A stretch of 51,452 nucleotides of DNA, taken from Myxosarcina sp. GI1 (GTDB taxonomy: Bacteria > Cyanobacteriota > Cyanobacteriia > Cyanobacteriales > Xenococcaceae). The notes beneath the pieces are model-generated. The model did not search any database and was not told the DNA's origin. It saw nothing but the letters and a program-made list of their open reading frames with translations. Below are positions 16,840-25,569 of this stretch, piece by piece (position 1 is the first letter of the stretch; each line of letters begins with the position of its first letter). The stretch spans positions 48,601-100,052 of the forward strand of contig NZ_JRFE01000029.1 in assembly GCF_000756305.1 (NCBI RefSeq), read 5' to 3'. Made by a program: the position numbers and the translations under genes.

Positions 16840-17634
16840 ATGCCCGAACTGCAACACGAAAATGCTTATTTTTATAGTCCTCAAGAAAATAAACCCAATT
16901 GCCCCCTATTAATTTTCTTACCAGGATTGGACGAAACGGGTAAAGAGTTGATGTCTCGGCAAACGGCTAGTTTAGAAGTTGCCTTTAACGTGCGCTGTTT
17001 TGTGATTCCTCCTGAAGATTTAGATAATTGGGAGCTTTTAGCAGAATCGGTACTGGCTCTTATTGAAGACGAATTAAAATCGAATCCCAAATGTAGCGTC
17101 TATCTTTGTGGCGAATCTTTTGGCGGTTGTTTGGCACTCAAAGTTTTAGAACAAGCTCCCAAACTGTTTGAGAAAATCATTTTAGTCAATCCCGCTTCTT
17201 CGTTTCATCGAGTTCCTTTGCTCAACTTTGGTTCGCTATTATTTCCCCTAACACCAGACTTTTTTTACAACCATTCTGCTTTTCTTACATTACCTTTTCT
17301 CGCTCCCATCAATCGAATTTCTTCTCAAGCTCGTCAAGATTTAGCAGACACAATTAAATCCGCTCCCAAACAAACTGCCCAGCAGCGTCTGGCAATGATG
17401 AGAGAGTTTGAATTAAATGAAGCTAAACTCAAGCAGATAACTCAACCCGTTCTGTTAATTGGCAGCGAACAGGACTTAATTTTACCCTCTGTTGAAGAAG
17501 TAAGGCGTTTGGCAAAAATTTTTCCCCAGGCAACAGTTGTAACTTTACCCCATAGCGGTCATGCCTGTTTGGTAGAAGAAGATATTAATCTATACAGAAT
17601 TATGGAAGCAAACAGTTTTGTCTTTAAAAAATAG
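16840..17634 (+). CDS. alpha/beta hydrolase, PES N-domain-like
   Basis: This 264-residue protein has an alpha/beta hydrolase triad: Ser93 in GESFGG, Asp212 in SEQDLILP and His241 in HSGHACL. The sequence FLPGLDETG, FVIPPEDLDNW and CGESFGGCLALKVLEQAP recalls the hydrolase half of plant phytyl ester synthase/ELT proteins more than the usual bacterial lipases. Unlike those proteins, no acyltransferase domain follows. It may cleave or transfer acyl chains from lipids or chlorophyll-derived phytol; this is inference. It is cytoplasmic. Confidence 0.8.
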   Translation: MPELQHENAYFYSPQENKPNCPLLIFLPGLDETGKELMSRQTASLEVAFNVRCFVIPPEDLDNWELLAESVLALIEDELKSNPKCSVYLCGESFGGCLALKVLEQAPKLFEKIILVNPASSFHRVPLLNFGSLLFPLTPDFFYNHSAFLTLPFLAPINRISSQARQDLADTIKSAPKQTAQQRLAMMREFELNEAKLKQITQPVLLIGSEQDLILPSVEEVRRLAKIFPQATVVTLPHSGHACLVEEDINLYRIMEANSFVFKK

Positions 17635-17783
17635 GAACGATGATGAAATACAGCTTTATAGGTTAATTACTGACCTTACGCAGTTCGTACCGAAAATTGG
17701 TGTTGTTGGTGGTTAGTAGGGTTAGAGCTAATTCAATCTCGGTTAATTATACCTATGGTTTCTTTTTGGAATGAATGTGTTAT

Positions 17784-18839
17784 TTATTCTGTCAACTGTG
17801 AATAACGATGGTTGATAATTCGATCGAAAGCACTATTGTAAACAAAATTTCTCACCATATCTGCTTTAAAGAAGTCGTGAGGAAAACCAAGTTCTATTTG
17901 GCTTATTTCGTCTAGCTGTTTTATTTGTTCTGGAGATAATTTAACATCAATACATTTAAGATTATCTTCGACGTGAGCAACTTTTCTCGCACCGACGATG
18001 GGAATTACGTTTTTACTCAATAACCAAGCTAAAGCCACCTGAGAAGAACTATGTCCCGTACTTGAGGCAATTTTATCTACTTCTTTAGCAATGGCGGTAT
18101 TGCGATCGCTCTTATCTACAAATCCTTCCATCATTTCGTTATCCAATCGTTTGTCGTTACCATCATCTTTACCGTTGGTGTATTTACCCGTCAGCCAACC
18201 ACTCGCTAAAGGCGACCAGGCTGTAACGCCAATATCAAAAGTTCGCGCCATTGGTAACAATTCTCGTTCGGGGGCGCGTTGAATTAGGCTATATTCAATC
18301 TGTAAACCAATAAAATGCGTCCAGCCTCTTAACTCAGCTAAGGTATTGCATTGAGCTACCACCCAGGCTGGAGCGTCTGATATACCAATATATAATACTT
18401 TTCCCGCTCTTACTAAATCGTCGAAGGCTCGCATCACTTCTTCTGGTGGAGTCATAAAGTCCCAGGTATGCAGCCATAACAGATCGATATAGTCGGTGTT
18501 CAATCGTTTTAAACTACCTTCTACCGACTGCACCATACTTTTGCGCTGGTTGCCACTACCGTTAGGATTACCATCACCCAAGCCATTAGTGTACTTAGTA
18601 GCTAAAACTACTGCATCTCTCTCAGAAGCAATAAACTCGCCTAAAAACTGTTCGCTCGTGCCGTTAGTGTAAATATTGGCAGTGTCGATAAAATTACCTT
18701 CAGCTTCGCGAAAAGTATCGTAAATCTTTTTACTTTCTTCGTATGATGCACCCCAACCCCAGTCTTCGCCAAAGGTCATTGTACCCAAACAGAGTTGGGA
18801 TACTCTGAGTCCGCTTTTTCCAAGTAATTTGTATTGCAT
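17784..18839 (-). CDS. aldo/keto reductase
   Basis: This 351-residue TIM-barrel NADPH oxidoreductase starts MQYKLLGKSGLRVSQLCLG. It has the catalytic Asp/Tyr strip (FIDTANIYTNGTSEQFLGEF), Lys (VLATKYTN), and His (LLWLHTWD). The C-terminal VIPIVGARKVAHVEDNL is the nicotinamide phosphate-binding part. It resembles the AKR subfamily related to voltage-gated potassium channel beta-subunits and general stress reductases. The substrate is unknown. The HAD gene is 25 bases upstream on the same strand, so they may form a pair. Confidence 0.92.
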   Translation of the reverse strand: MQYKLLGKSGLRVSQLCLGTMTFGEDWGWGASYEESKKIYDTFREAEGNFIDTANIYTNGTSEQFLGEFIASERDAVVLATKYTNGLGDGNPNGSGNQRKSMVQSVEGSLKRLNTDYIDLLWLHTWDFMTPPEEVMRAFDDLVRAGKVLYIGISDAPAWVVAQCNTLAELRGWTHFIGLQIEYSLIQRAPERELLPMARTFDIGVTAWSPLASGWLTGKYTNGKDDGNDKRLDNEMMEGFVDKSDRNTAIAKEVDKIASSTGHSSSQVALAWLLSKNVIPIVGARKVAHVEDNLKCIDVKLSPEQIKQLDEISQIELGFPHDFFKADMVRNFVYNSAFDRIINHRYSQLTE

Positions 18840-18864
18840 GATTCTTTTTCTTTATAATTTTTGG

Positions 18865-19542
18865 TTATTTACAATCCAAAATTTGAGTTTCTAACTCAAT
18901 CCAATTTGCTGGTTCTTCTGAAATGGGAGGCTTGACTGAAATATTTTCTAAACCAGATATGCAAACATCTGCCATACTTAAATCTGATATTGAATAAGTT
19001 GTTGTCACAGCGATCGCTTTCATTCCAGCAGCAGAAGCTGCTTGTAGTCCCACAGGTGCATCTTCAATTACGACACACTTGTCGGGAGCTACAGAAAGAT
19101 GTCGTGCGGCTTTTAAATATCCTTCAGGATGAGGTTTATATTGCTCTACATCATTAGTGGTAATTAAACATTCGGGTATTGGTATTCCAACGTGAAGAAG
19201 ACGGTTAGTAGCGATCTGTCGGTTTCCTGAAGTAACAATTGCCCATTTGTTTTGGGGTAAACTGGTCAGTAAAGCAATCGCTCCTGGTACTGCGACTACC
19301 CCAGAGAGATTCTTAGCTTGAGATTTATCTAGTGCTTCTGCTTCAGTCTCAGCATCTAAATGAGGAGCAACTAATTGAATAGTATCTATAGTAGGGCGAC
19401 CGTGAGATATTTTCAAAATCTCTTTTGCATCTAAACTATGCTTATTTGCCCACTCCTGCCAATGCCGTTCTACACAAACAGTTGAATCTACCAAAGTTCC
19501 GTCAAGATCGAATAAGATAGCTTGACATTTAATATTTATCAT
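18865..19542 (-). CDS. HAD-IA family sugar phosphatase-like protein
   Basis: This 225-residue haloacid dehalogenase-fold phosphatase has motif I (ILFDLDGTLVDS), motif II (AIVTSGNRQIA) and motifs III/IV (KPHPEGYLKAAR, VVIEDAPVGLQAASAAGM). The helical cap lies between motifs I and II, as in beta-phosphoglucomutase and glycerol-3-phosphatase relatives (class IA). Sugar or glycerol phosphates are likely substrates. It is followed by the aldo/keto reductase gene with a 25-base gap, which fits a polyol or sugar reduction pair. Confidence 0.88.
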   Translation of the reverse strand: MINIKCQAILFDLDGTLVDSTVCVERHWQEWANKHSLDAKEILKISHGRPTIDTIQLVAPHLDAETEAEALDKSQAKNLSGVVAVPGAIALLTSLPQNKWAIVTSGNRQIATNRLLHVGIPIPECLITTNDVEQYKPHPEGYLKAARHLSVAPDKCVVIEDAPVGLQAASAAGMKAIAVTTTYSISDLSMADVCISGLENISVKPPISEEPANWIELETQILDCK

Positions 19543-19737
19543 ATTAGTAAACTACTCACTAATACTTATTAGTATACCTACCGTATTTAATCATGACTTC
19601 TATTTCATAATTCAGATGCTTGTCTTTCATGTTCTTGCTTTTTTTTGTTAATTATTGCTTGTTGAAATTTGTAGAACAACATTATTAATTCAATGCAGAA
19701 TCATCTTATGAAAGACTTTTGAAGCTTGTATAGGAAA

Positions 19738-20613
19738 TTATTGTCCAGCGCGATAATTTCCTGGTGTAGTCCCAACCAGACGCTTGAAATGCGATCCAAA
19801 ATGACCGCGAGGGATGCTTTCGGCTAGAAAGCATATCCAATCGCGGTGTTGGCTTTGGTCGTAGAAACCTACTGCGGTAGCTACACTAGAAATTGGCATT
19901 CTTTTGGCTAAAAGTTTTTTGGCGCGATCGATTTTTATCTGTATTTGATAAGCACTCAAAGATAAACCCTTTTCTCGCTTAAACAGACGACTGAGATAAA
20001 AACGGCTCATTCCTGCTATGTCTGCTAATTCTGCTAAAGATACGTTATCTTCGTAGTTAGCCTGGAGATAATCGCAAACTAGCGCGATTGCAGGTCTGAC
20101 TTGAGAATAAGATTTTGGTGTAAACTCGCGATCGCAACTAATCAAATTAGAAAAAAAATCCACCAGTAAAGATTCTTTAGTTAATTTAGTTGTCTGGGTT
20201 GCAGTAGCAATACAAAGTTGATGAAACAATTTCGCTAGAGAGCGATCGGACAAAATTGGTTGGGTAAAAAAAGGAACTCTACCATTGTCGGCAATTTCTA
20301 AAGCAATTTCTGTTAATAAACTTGGGTTGACGTGCATCATCAAGAAACTAGCAGGTTTGGGTAAATAAGTCCGTTCGCTAGGAGCATGAACTTCTCCCGA
20401 ATGAATAATACTCAAACTACCAATAGGAACGGGATAATAAGCACCGCGATAAAAATATTCTCCCTGACAATTAAAACTCATTCCCAACTGATATTCATGA
20501 TGGAAATGCTTGGGTAACGGTTCTACTGTACCTGCACTGTAGGTGTATTTTTCAATTAGGATTTTTGGCAGTTGCCATGTTGATACAGTAATTTGTGTTG
20601 GTTGAGATCTCAT
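19738..20613 (-). CDS. AraC family regulator with 16-residue insertion
   Basis: This 291-residue protein has an N-terminal cupin-like sensor half (PKHFHHEYQLGMSFNCQGEY) and a C-terminal two-helix-turn-helix DNA-binding domain starting near 178. The first HTH (SLAELADIAGMSRFYLSRLF) is normal. In the second, the family pattern GFYDQSHFGSHFKR is interrupted after DQS by 16 residues (255-270) that are encoded by a palindromic element, then resumes with HFGSHFKRLVGTTPGNYR. The frame is intact. DNA binding by the second HTH is probably altered. It is transcribed divergently from the GH15 gene at 20800, which it may regulate. Confidence 0.85.
   Translation of the reverse strand: MRSQPTQITVSTWQLPKILIEKYTYSAGTVEPLPKHFHHEYQLGMSFNCQGEYFYRGAYYPVPIGSLSIIHSGEVHAPSERTYLPKPASFLMMHVNPSLLTEIALEIADNGRVPFFTQPILSDRSLAKLFHQLCIATATQTTKLTKESLLVDFFSNLISCDREFTPKSYSQVRPAIALVCDYLQANYEDNVSLAELADIAGMSRFYLSRLFKREKGLSLSAYQIQIKIDRAKKLLAKRMPISSVATAVGFYDQSQHRDWICFLAESIPRGHFGSHFKRLVGTTPGNYRAGQ
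19804..19851. repeat. palindromic 48-bp element inserted in frame
   Basis: The stretch forms a stem-loop: CCGCGA...TCGCGG outer arms, ATGCTTTC and GAAAGCAT inner arms with a GGCTA loop. It adds exactly 16 codons to the AraC gene. It looks like a small dispersed palindromic repeat that inserts in coding sequence. Confidence 0.75.
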
Positions 20614-20799
20614 CAGATAACCACTGCTTTGAAGAATCGCTTTAATAGAAAATCTTCATCTATTTGACACGAGTATGACAAATGGCAGTTGTAATTTTAA
20701 TAATGACTATGTGATGAATAATTAAAAGAATTTATTTGCTTTTATTTAACGGCACCAGTTTACAGGCGATCGCGATCGCGATCTAATACTCTTTATACA

Positions 20800-22644
20800 G
20801 TGAAAAAAAATTCCTTATTCCCTCCAATTGAAAACTATGGCATTATCGGTAATTGTCATACAGCAGCCTTAATTAGCAGTGACGGCTCAATAGACTGGCT
20901 TTGTCTGCCTCGTTTTGATTCTCCTTCACTATTTGCGCGAATTTTAGATCTCGATCGCGGTGGCAGTTGGAGCATTCGACCGACTAATTTTAGCGATCGC
21001 AGCCGTCAATATATCTATGAAACTAACGTACTGGAAACAATTTTTACCAGTGCTGAGGGCAAGATATCGCTAATCGATTTTTTCGATATTAATAGCGATG
21101 CAGGGCAAAGAGCAGCACCAGGAAGATTGATTCGCCTGGTTAGAGGCATTGAAGGAACGGTCGAAATAGTCAGCACTTTTACGCCTCGTCCCGACTATGG
21201 AAGGAGTTTGCCCGATTTTGATGGCGATGGCAACAAAATTACTTTTAATAGTTTTACCGTAACCAGTCCGACTGATTGGAAAATTGACTGTGCAGCCCAT
21301 ACTTTAGTTTGTCGCCTGAGTTTAAAAGCGGGTGAAGAAATTGCTTTTACTTTAATGACTCAAGAAGCTCTCGAACTTCCCCAACCCACTCCTGCTGAGG
21401 CTTTAAAATTGACCGTCGATTACTGGCAACGCTGGGCGAATAAGTGTACCTATCAAGGAGTTTACCGCGAGACAGTAATTCGCAGTGCGCTGACGCTGCA
21501 ACTAATGACCTATACTCCAACGGGGGCAATTATTGCCGCACCTACTACTTCGCTACCGGAAAAGATTGGTGGCGAACTCAACTGGGACTATCGCTTTACC
21601 TGGATTCGCGACTCGTCTTTGACTTTATATGCCCTGTTGTTGGCAGGTTATCTCGAAGGAGAGCATCCTTATTTCGACTGGTTGGCTAGAACTATGTTAA
21701 AAGGTAGCGAGATTAATATTATTCATCCAATTACCGAACGAGGAGAATTAAAGGAACAAAAGCTAGAGCATCTCAGCGGCTATCGCAATTCCCAACCAGT
21801 CAGGATTGGCAATCAAGCCGCGCAGCAGGTGCAACTTGATGTTTATGGTGAAATCTTAAGTACCCTGCACTTTGCCTGGAAGACGGAAAAATACGATCCC
21901 AGTCAGATTTGGAAGCAGATTCGCCCTTTACTTGATTGGGTTGCCCGACATTGGCACGAACCAGATAACGGCGTATGGGAAATACGCGGTAAAAAGCAAC
22001 ATTATGTTTATAGTAAGGTGATGCTGTGGGTCGCTCTCAACTGCGGTATTGAGATGGCAAAAGCGATGGAGTTGTCAGGAGATACTGCTTGGTGGCAAAC
22101 AGAAAGAGAAAAGATTCGCGCTGAAGTATTTGACAAAGGCTGGAGCGAAAAACTCGGTGCTTTTAAACAGTCTTACGAAAATGAAACTTTAGATGCCTCT
22201 AATTTACTGCTGTCAATTGTCGGATTTATCGACGGTAGCGATCGCCGTATGATTTCAACTATCGATGCCACAATTACACATTTAGTAACTAATGGTTTGT
22301 GTTACCGCTATCGCCAGCCAGACTCAGAAGCCGATAGCCAAGAAGGGGCGTTTGTGCTGTGTACCTTTTGGCTGATTAATAGTCTAATTCGAGCGGGAAG
22401 GACATCAGAAGCGATCGCCTATTACGAAGGCATTTTAGCTAGAAGCAGTTCTTTGGGACTGTTTGCCGAAGAACTAGACCCTAAAACAGGGGCACATTTG
22501 GGCAACTTTCCTCAAGCTTTCTCTCATCTAGGCGTAATTAGCGTTGCTGTTTCCCTGGCTCATGCTGGCGAAGTAGGAACGGTTCGCTCTCATCATGTCG
22601 AGGCTGCTAATGCCGTTGGTAGATGTGCGGGGGGGATTAAATGA
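20800..22644 (+). CDS. glycoside hydrolase family 15 protein
   Basis: This 614-residue protein begins IENYGIIGNCHTAALISSDG and DWLCLPRFDSPSLFARIL, the N-terminal beta-domain of GH15 glucoamylase/trehalase-like enzymes. The catalytic (alpha/alpha)6 domain follows, with WDYRFTWIRDSSLTLYALL and the later EGAFVLCTFWLINSLIRAGR and EELDPKTGAHLGNFPQAFSH, which hold the conserved acidic and aromatic residues. It probably hydrolyses alpha-glucosidic bonds such as in trehalose. The start is GTG at 20800 with no clear ribosome site; the AraC gene is divergent upstream. A 60-base gap separates it from the GMC gene. Confidence 0.9.
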   Translation: MKKNSLFPPIENYGIIGNCHTAALISSDGSIDWLCLPRFDSPSLFARILDLDRGGSWSIRPTNFSDRSRQYIYETNVLETIFTSAEGKISLIDFFDINSDAGQRAAPGRLIRLVRGIEGTVEIVSTFTPRPDYGRSLPDFDGDGNKITFNSFTVTSPTDWKIDCAAHTLVCRLSLKAGEEIAFTLMTQEALELPQPTPAEALKLTVDYWQRWANKCTYQGVYRETVIRSALTLQLMTYTPTGAIIAAPTTSLPEKIGGELNWDYRFTWIRDSSLTLYALLLAGYLEGEHPYFDWLARTMLKGSEINIIHPITERGELKEQKLEHLSGYRNSQPVRIGNQAAQQVQLDVYGEILSTLHFAWKTEKYDPSQIWKQIRPLLDWVARHWHEPDNGVWEIRGKKQHYVYSKVMLWVALNCGIEMAKAMELSGDTAWWQTEREKIRAEVFDKGWSEKLGAFKQSYENETLDASNLLLSIVGFIDGSDRRMISTIDATITHLVTNGLCYRYRQPDSEADSQEGAFVLCTFWLINSLIRAGRTSEAIAYYEGILARSSSLGLFAEELDPKTGAHLGNFPQAFSHLGVISVAVSLAHAGEVGTVRSHHVEAANAVGRCAGGIK

Positions 22645-22706
22645 AGCAAGGAGGCAGGAGAGCAGGGAGCAGAGGGAGAAATTAAAAATTATTTGTCTTA
22701 AATATT

Positions 22707-24311
22707 ATGGATATCGATCGAGAACATTATGACATCATTATCATTGGCACGGGGGCAGGGGGTGGCACTGTGGGACACGAACTCGCACCTACGGGTAAAA
22801 AAATCTTGCTTTTAGAACGAGGCGAGTTTTTACCCCGTGAAAAAGACAACTGGAATCCTACTGAAGTCTATCAAAATCACCGCTACTTTACCGATGAAAA
22901 GTGGTGCGATAAAGACGGCAATACCTTTAGTCCTCAAACCTGTTATTGGGTAGGAGGTAATACTAAAGTTTATGGTGCGGCTTTGTTAAGGTTGCGAGAG
23001 CGAGATTTTGAAGAGGTGCAGCACAGAGGCGGTATTTCTCCTGCCTGGTCGCTCAAATACTCAGATTTTGCTCCCTATTACACCAGAGCCGAAAAACTAT
23101 TTAACGTCCACGGCAAACGAGGCGAAGATCCCACCGAACCTTCAACAGAAGCTGATTATCCCTATCCGCCAGTAAGTCAAGAACCCTTTATGCAGGGAAT
23201 AGTAGATAAATTGAGTGAAATTGGCTTTTACCCTTTTCATCTGCCAGTAGCAATTAAACTCAACGAAGTAGACGAAACATTGTCTAAGTGCATTCGCTGC
23301 GATACCTGCGATGGTTATCCCTGTTTAGTACACGCTAAAGGCGATGCCGATGTCAACTGCGTACGTCCTGCAAGAGTTTATCCCAATCTAACTTTGATGA
23401 CGGGAGCTAGAGTAGACAAGTTATACACCAACGAGTCTGGAGGCGAAGTTACGGGAGTCGAAACCGAAATTAACGGACAAAAACGTTTATTCTCTGGCGA
23501 TATTGTAGTAGTTTCCTGTGGCGCGATTAATTCTGCGGCTTTGCTATTGCGTTCTGGTAATGATGCTCATCCAGACGGTTTGGCTAATAGTTCCAACCAA
23601 GTAGGGCGAAATTTTATGAAACACTTAGCAACGGCAATAGTTGCCCTGCAAGATCGACCCAACGAAGCCAACTATCAAAAAACTATCGGTCTGAATGATT
23701 ACTATTGGGGCGAACCAGATTTTCCCTACCCAATGGGTATGGTACAAAATACGGGCAACGTCAAACCCCACATGATGCCTGCCGAAGCACCACCTTTACT
23801 CGCTCCCTACGTCAAATTTTCCCCAGAAACTCTACTAGACGATTTGGCAAAACACACTACGGGTTGGTGGTTACAAACCGAAGATTTACCCGACCCCAAC
23901 AATCGCGTCCAGTGGAAAAACGGTAAACTGCATTTAGACTATACTCCTAACAATACCGAAGCCAGAGATCGCTTAATCTATCGCTGGACTTCTATTCTCA
24001 AAGCCGTAGACCGCAGTACCAAACACGTCGTTCCCTTTGGTATCTATCCTCGCAACTATTTACCCCTATCGGCAGTAGCCCATCAGTGCGGTACCTGTCG
24101 CTTTGGAGACGATCCTCAAACTTCGGTTTTAGACCTCAACTGCCGCACCCACGATATTGACAATCTCTATGTAGTCGATGGTAGCTTTTTTCCTTCTCAC
24201 GCAGGCGTAAATCCTACCTTAACCATTGTTGCCAATGCGATTAGGGTAGCGGAGCATTTGAAAGAGCGTCTGGGGGTGGGTATGTCTGCTGCGGTTGGGG
24301 CAAGAAATTAG
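22707..24311 (+). CDS. GMC family FAD-dependent oxidoreductase
   Basis: This 534-residue flavoprotein has the FAD dinucleotide motif (IIIIGTGAGGGTVGHEL), the GMC C-terminal signature (PSHAGVNPTLTIVANAIRVA) and the catalytic His region (AVAHQCGTCRFGDDPQTS). A Cys-rich stretch near residues 190-215 (CIRCDTCDGYPCLVHAKG) is characteristic of some bacterial GMC dehydrogenases. No signal peptide is seen. The substrate is probably a sugar, polyol or lactol. It sits directly behind the GH15 gene, so the two may release and oxidise a sugar. Confidence 0.92.
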   Translation: MDIDREHYDIIIIGTGAGGGTVGHELAPTGKKILLLERGEFLPREKDNWNPTEVYQNHRYFTDEKWCDKDGNTFSPQTCYWVGGNTKVYGAALLRLRERDFEEVQHRGGISPAWSLKYSDFAPYYTRAEKLFNVHGKRGEDPTEPSTEADYPYPPVSQEPFMQGIVDKLSEIGFYPFHLPVAIKLNEVDETLSKCIRCDTCDGYPCLVHAKGDADVNCVRPARVYPNLTLMTGARVDKLYTNESGGEVTGVETEINGQKRLFSGDIVVVSCGAINSAALLLRSGNDAHPDGLANSSNQVGRNFMKHLATAIVALQDRPNEANYQKTIGLNDYYWGEPDFPYPMGMVQNTGNVKPHMMPAEAPPLLAPYVKFSPETLLDDLAKHTTGWWLQTEDLPDPNNRVQWKNGKLHLDYTPNNTEARDRLIYRWTSILKAVDRSTKHVVPFGIYPRNYLPLSAVAHQCGTCRFGDDPQTSVLDLNCRTHDIDNLYVVDGSFFPSHAGVNPTLTIVANAIRVAEHLKERLGVGMSAAVGARN

Positions 24312-24341
24312 TAGAGGTGCGGTTCGCGAATCGCCTTTACC
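24312..24341. repeat. palindromic GTAGAGG...CTTTAC element
   Basis: An imperfect 30-base palindrome, GTAGAGGTG then GTTCGCGAAT, pairing with CGCCTTTAC, begins at the GMC stop codon. It resembles short palindromic repeats known from cyanobacterial genomes. A second arm (GCGAACTGC, 24353-24361) can pair with GCGGTTCGC (24319-24327). Confidence 0.5.
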
Positions 24342-24387
24342 AAGCTGTCGAAGCGAACTGCCCGTACATATATAAAGGAGAAAAACC

Positions 24388-24729
24388 ATGAATAAAGAAC
24401 AAAAGAATTTGGAAAACCAACACCAACAATCGGAAAAAGTCGCTCGTAAACAACAGCATCATGGTATGGAAAAGGGAATTGGTGCGGTTGGCGGTGGTGT
24501 GACGGGTGCAGTTGTTGGCAGCAAACTAATTGGCGGTAAAACTGGTGCTGTAGTTGGCGCGATCGCAGGTGCTGTAGTTGGTGGTACAGTTGGCGAAGCA
24601 GCTATCGAAGATCTTGAAGAACTCGAACGCAAAGCGATGAAAACTCTAGGAGAAGCACCAGGGGAAAATAAAATCTTGGCTCACTATTCTTGGGAGGAAT
24701 TACAGGCACTATCCAAACCGCAAACTTAG
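24388..24729 (+). CDS. glycine-zipper domain protein
   Basis: This 113-residue protein has a charged N-terminus, then a glycine-zipper helix (GIGAVGGGVTGAVVGSKL, then GAVVGAIAGAVVGGTVGE) and a charged tail. Gly-zipper proteins associate with membranes as oligomers, and some act in stress or outer-membrane roles. The ribosome site AAAGGAG is strong, 6 bases from ATG. The function is unknown. No lipobox or signal peptide is evident. Confidence 0.75.
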   Translation: MNKEQKNLENQHQQSEKVARKQQHHGMEKGIGAVGGGVTGAVVGSKLIGGKTGAVVGAIAGAVVGGTVGEAAIEDLEELERKAMKTLGEAPGENKILAHYSWEELQALSKPQT

Positions 24730-24733
24730 AAAA

Positions 24734-24766
24734 GCTTTTAGCTTTTAGCCTTTAGCCTTTAGCCTT
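24734..24766. repeat. tandem heptamer TTTAGCC array
   Basis: Four to five tandem copies of TTTTAGC/TTTAGCC follow the glycine-zipper gene. Confidence 0.8.
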
Positions 24767-24824
24767 AATAGTTAATGTTTGCTCTTTGATACTAAGCTAA
24801 TAGCTTTTAGTTGAATTTTCTTGA

Positions 24825-25289
24825 ATGGAACTCATCCTTAATAATCTGTTTAACTTTATAACTATTGCCCCTCATTTCGTACCAGAAGTGTTACAAAAAC
24901 CCTCAGTTCGTAACCCCATCGCTGTAAGTTTAGGTGCGATATCAGGCTCTTTAAGCCGTTATTACTTGAGTCTGTGGTTGCCGCAAATTCTCGGTACTGA
25001 CTTCCCCTACGCCACTCTGTTTGTCAACTTATCTGGTTCGTTCGCTATGGGTATTATTATTACCTTAGTTTTAGAAAGAGCGTTGCCAATTGCTCCTGAA
25101 ATACGTTTATTGATAGCGATCGGTTTCCTTGGTTCTTATACGACTTTTTCTAGTTACGAACTCGATACAGTCAATTTGATTCGCGAGTTTAGTTGGCAAA
25201 CAGCTATTTTTTATTGGTTTGGTAGTGCTATTAGTGGCTTTTTCTTTCTTTATTTGGGAATTGTATTCGCCAGAGTAATCAGATTGTGA
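24825..25289 (+). CDS. crcB: fluoride exporter CrcB/Fluc
   Basis: This 154-residue protein has four hydrophobic helices and the Fluc signature motifs: LGAISGSLSRYYLSLWLP, FVNLSGSFAMGI and GFLGSYTTFSSYELDT. Fluc channels export fluoride as dual-topology dimers. I saw no fluoride riboswitch consensus in the 95 bases upstream. There is no adjacent second crcB, so it probably forms homodimers. A hydrophobic 49-residue ORF follows it. Confidence 0.92.
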   Translation: MELILNNLFNFITIAPHFVPEVLQKPSVRNPIAVSLGAISGSLSRYYLSLWLPQILGTDFPYATLFVNLSGSFAMGIIITLVLERALPIAPEIRLLIAIGFLGSYTTFSSYELDTVNLIREFSWQTAIFYWFGSAISGFFFLYLGIVFARVIRL

Positions 25290-25323
25290 CGAACTATTAG
25301 CAATTAACTATGTATAAATGTGC

Positions 25324-25348
25324 CAAACTTCGATCTGACAGAGGTTTG
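25324..25348. terminator. hairpin after crcB
   Basis: CAAACTTC pairs with GAGGTTTG (one wobble) around a 9-base loop, 34 bases past the crcB stop, followed by ATTTA. It may end the crcB transcript or shape the leader of the next small ORF. Confidence 0.4.
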
Positions 25349-25362
25349 ATTTAGAGGTACCG

Positions 25363-25512
25363 ATGATTTTAGTCTGGGGACTGTTAGTTTCTGCCTGGTG
25401 CCTATCCTTTCTTTCTTATTACCTTATTAATCCCATAGCAACATTACTTATTACCAGGCTAATCTCTTGGCGAATTGCTCGCTTCTTTCTGTCTGAGTCT
25501 TATTTGTACTAA
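25363..25512 (+). CDS. small hydrophobic protein, 49 residues
   Basis: ATG at 25363, preceded by GAGGT, opens a 49-residue frame ending in TAA. It reads MILVWGLLVSAWCLSFLSYY, then an Arg-containing helix (LITRLISWRIARFFLSES). This is one likely transmembrane segment plus an amphipathic tail. I recognise no family. The position 73 bases after crcB, with a ribosome site, supports translation; codon evidence alone is weak. Confidence 0.4.
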   Translation: MILVWGLLVSAWCLSFLSYYLINPIATLLITRLISWRIARFFLSESYLY

Positions 25513-25569
25513 ACTCTAATTAAATTCTCAGTAGGTGAGTTTAATAAAATTCAGTTGCGAGCGATATCT

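Noticed and set aside
17640-17783. Possible MITE remnant with CTTACGCAGTTCG
   Set aside because: A terminal-like sequence is suggestive, but no inverted partner or duplication is visible.
24735-24824. Fluoride riboswitch upstream of crcB
   Set aside because: I looked for the conserved fluoride aptamer pattern and saw only heptamer repeats and AT-rich sequence.
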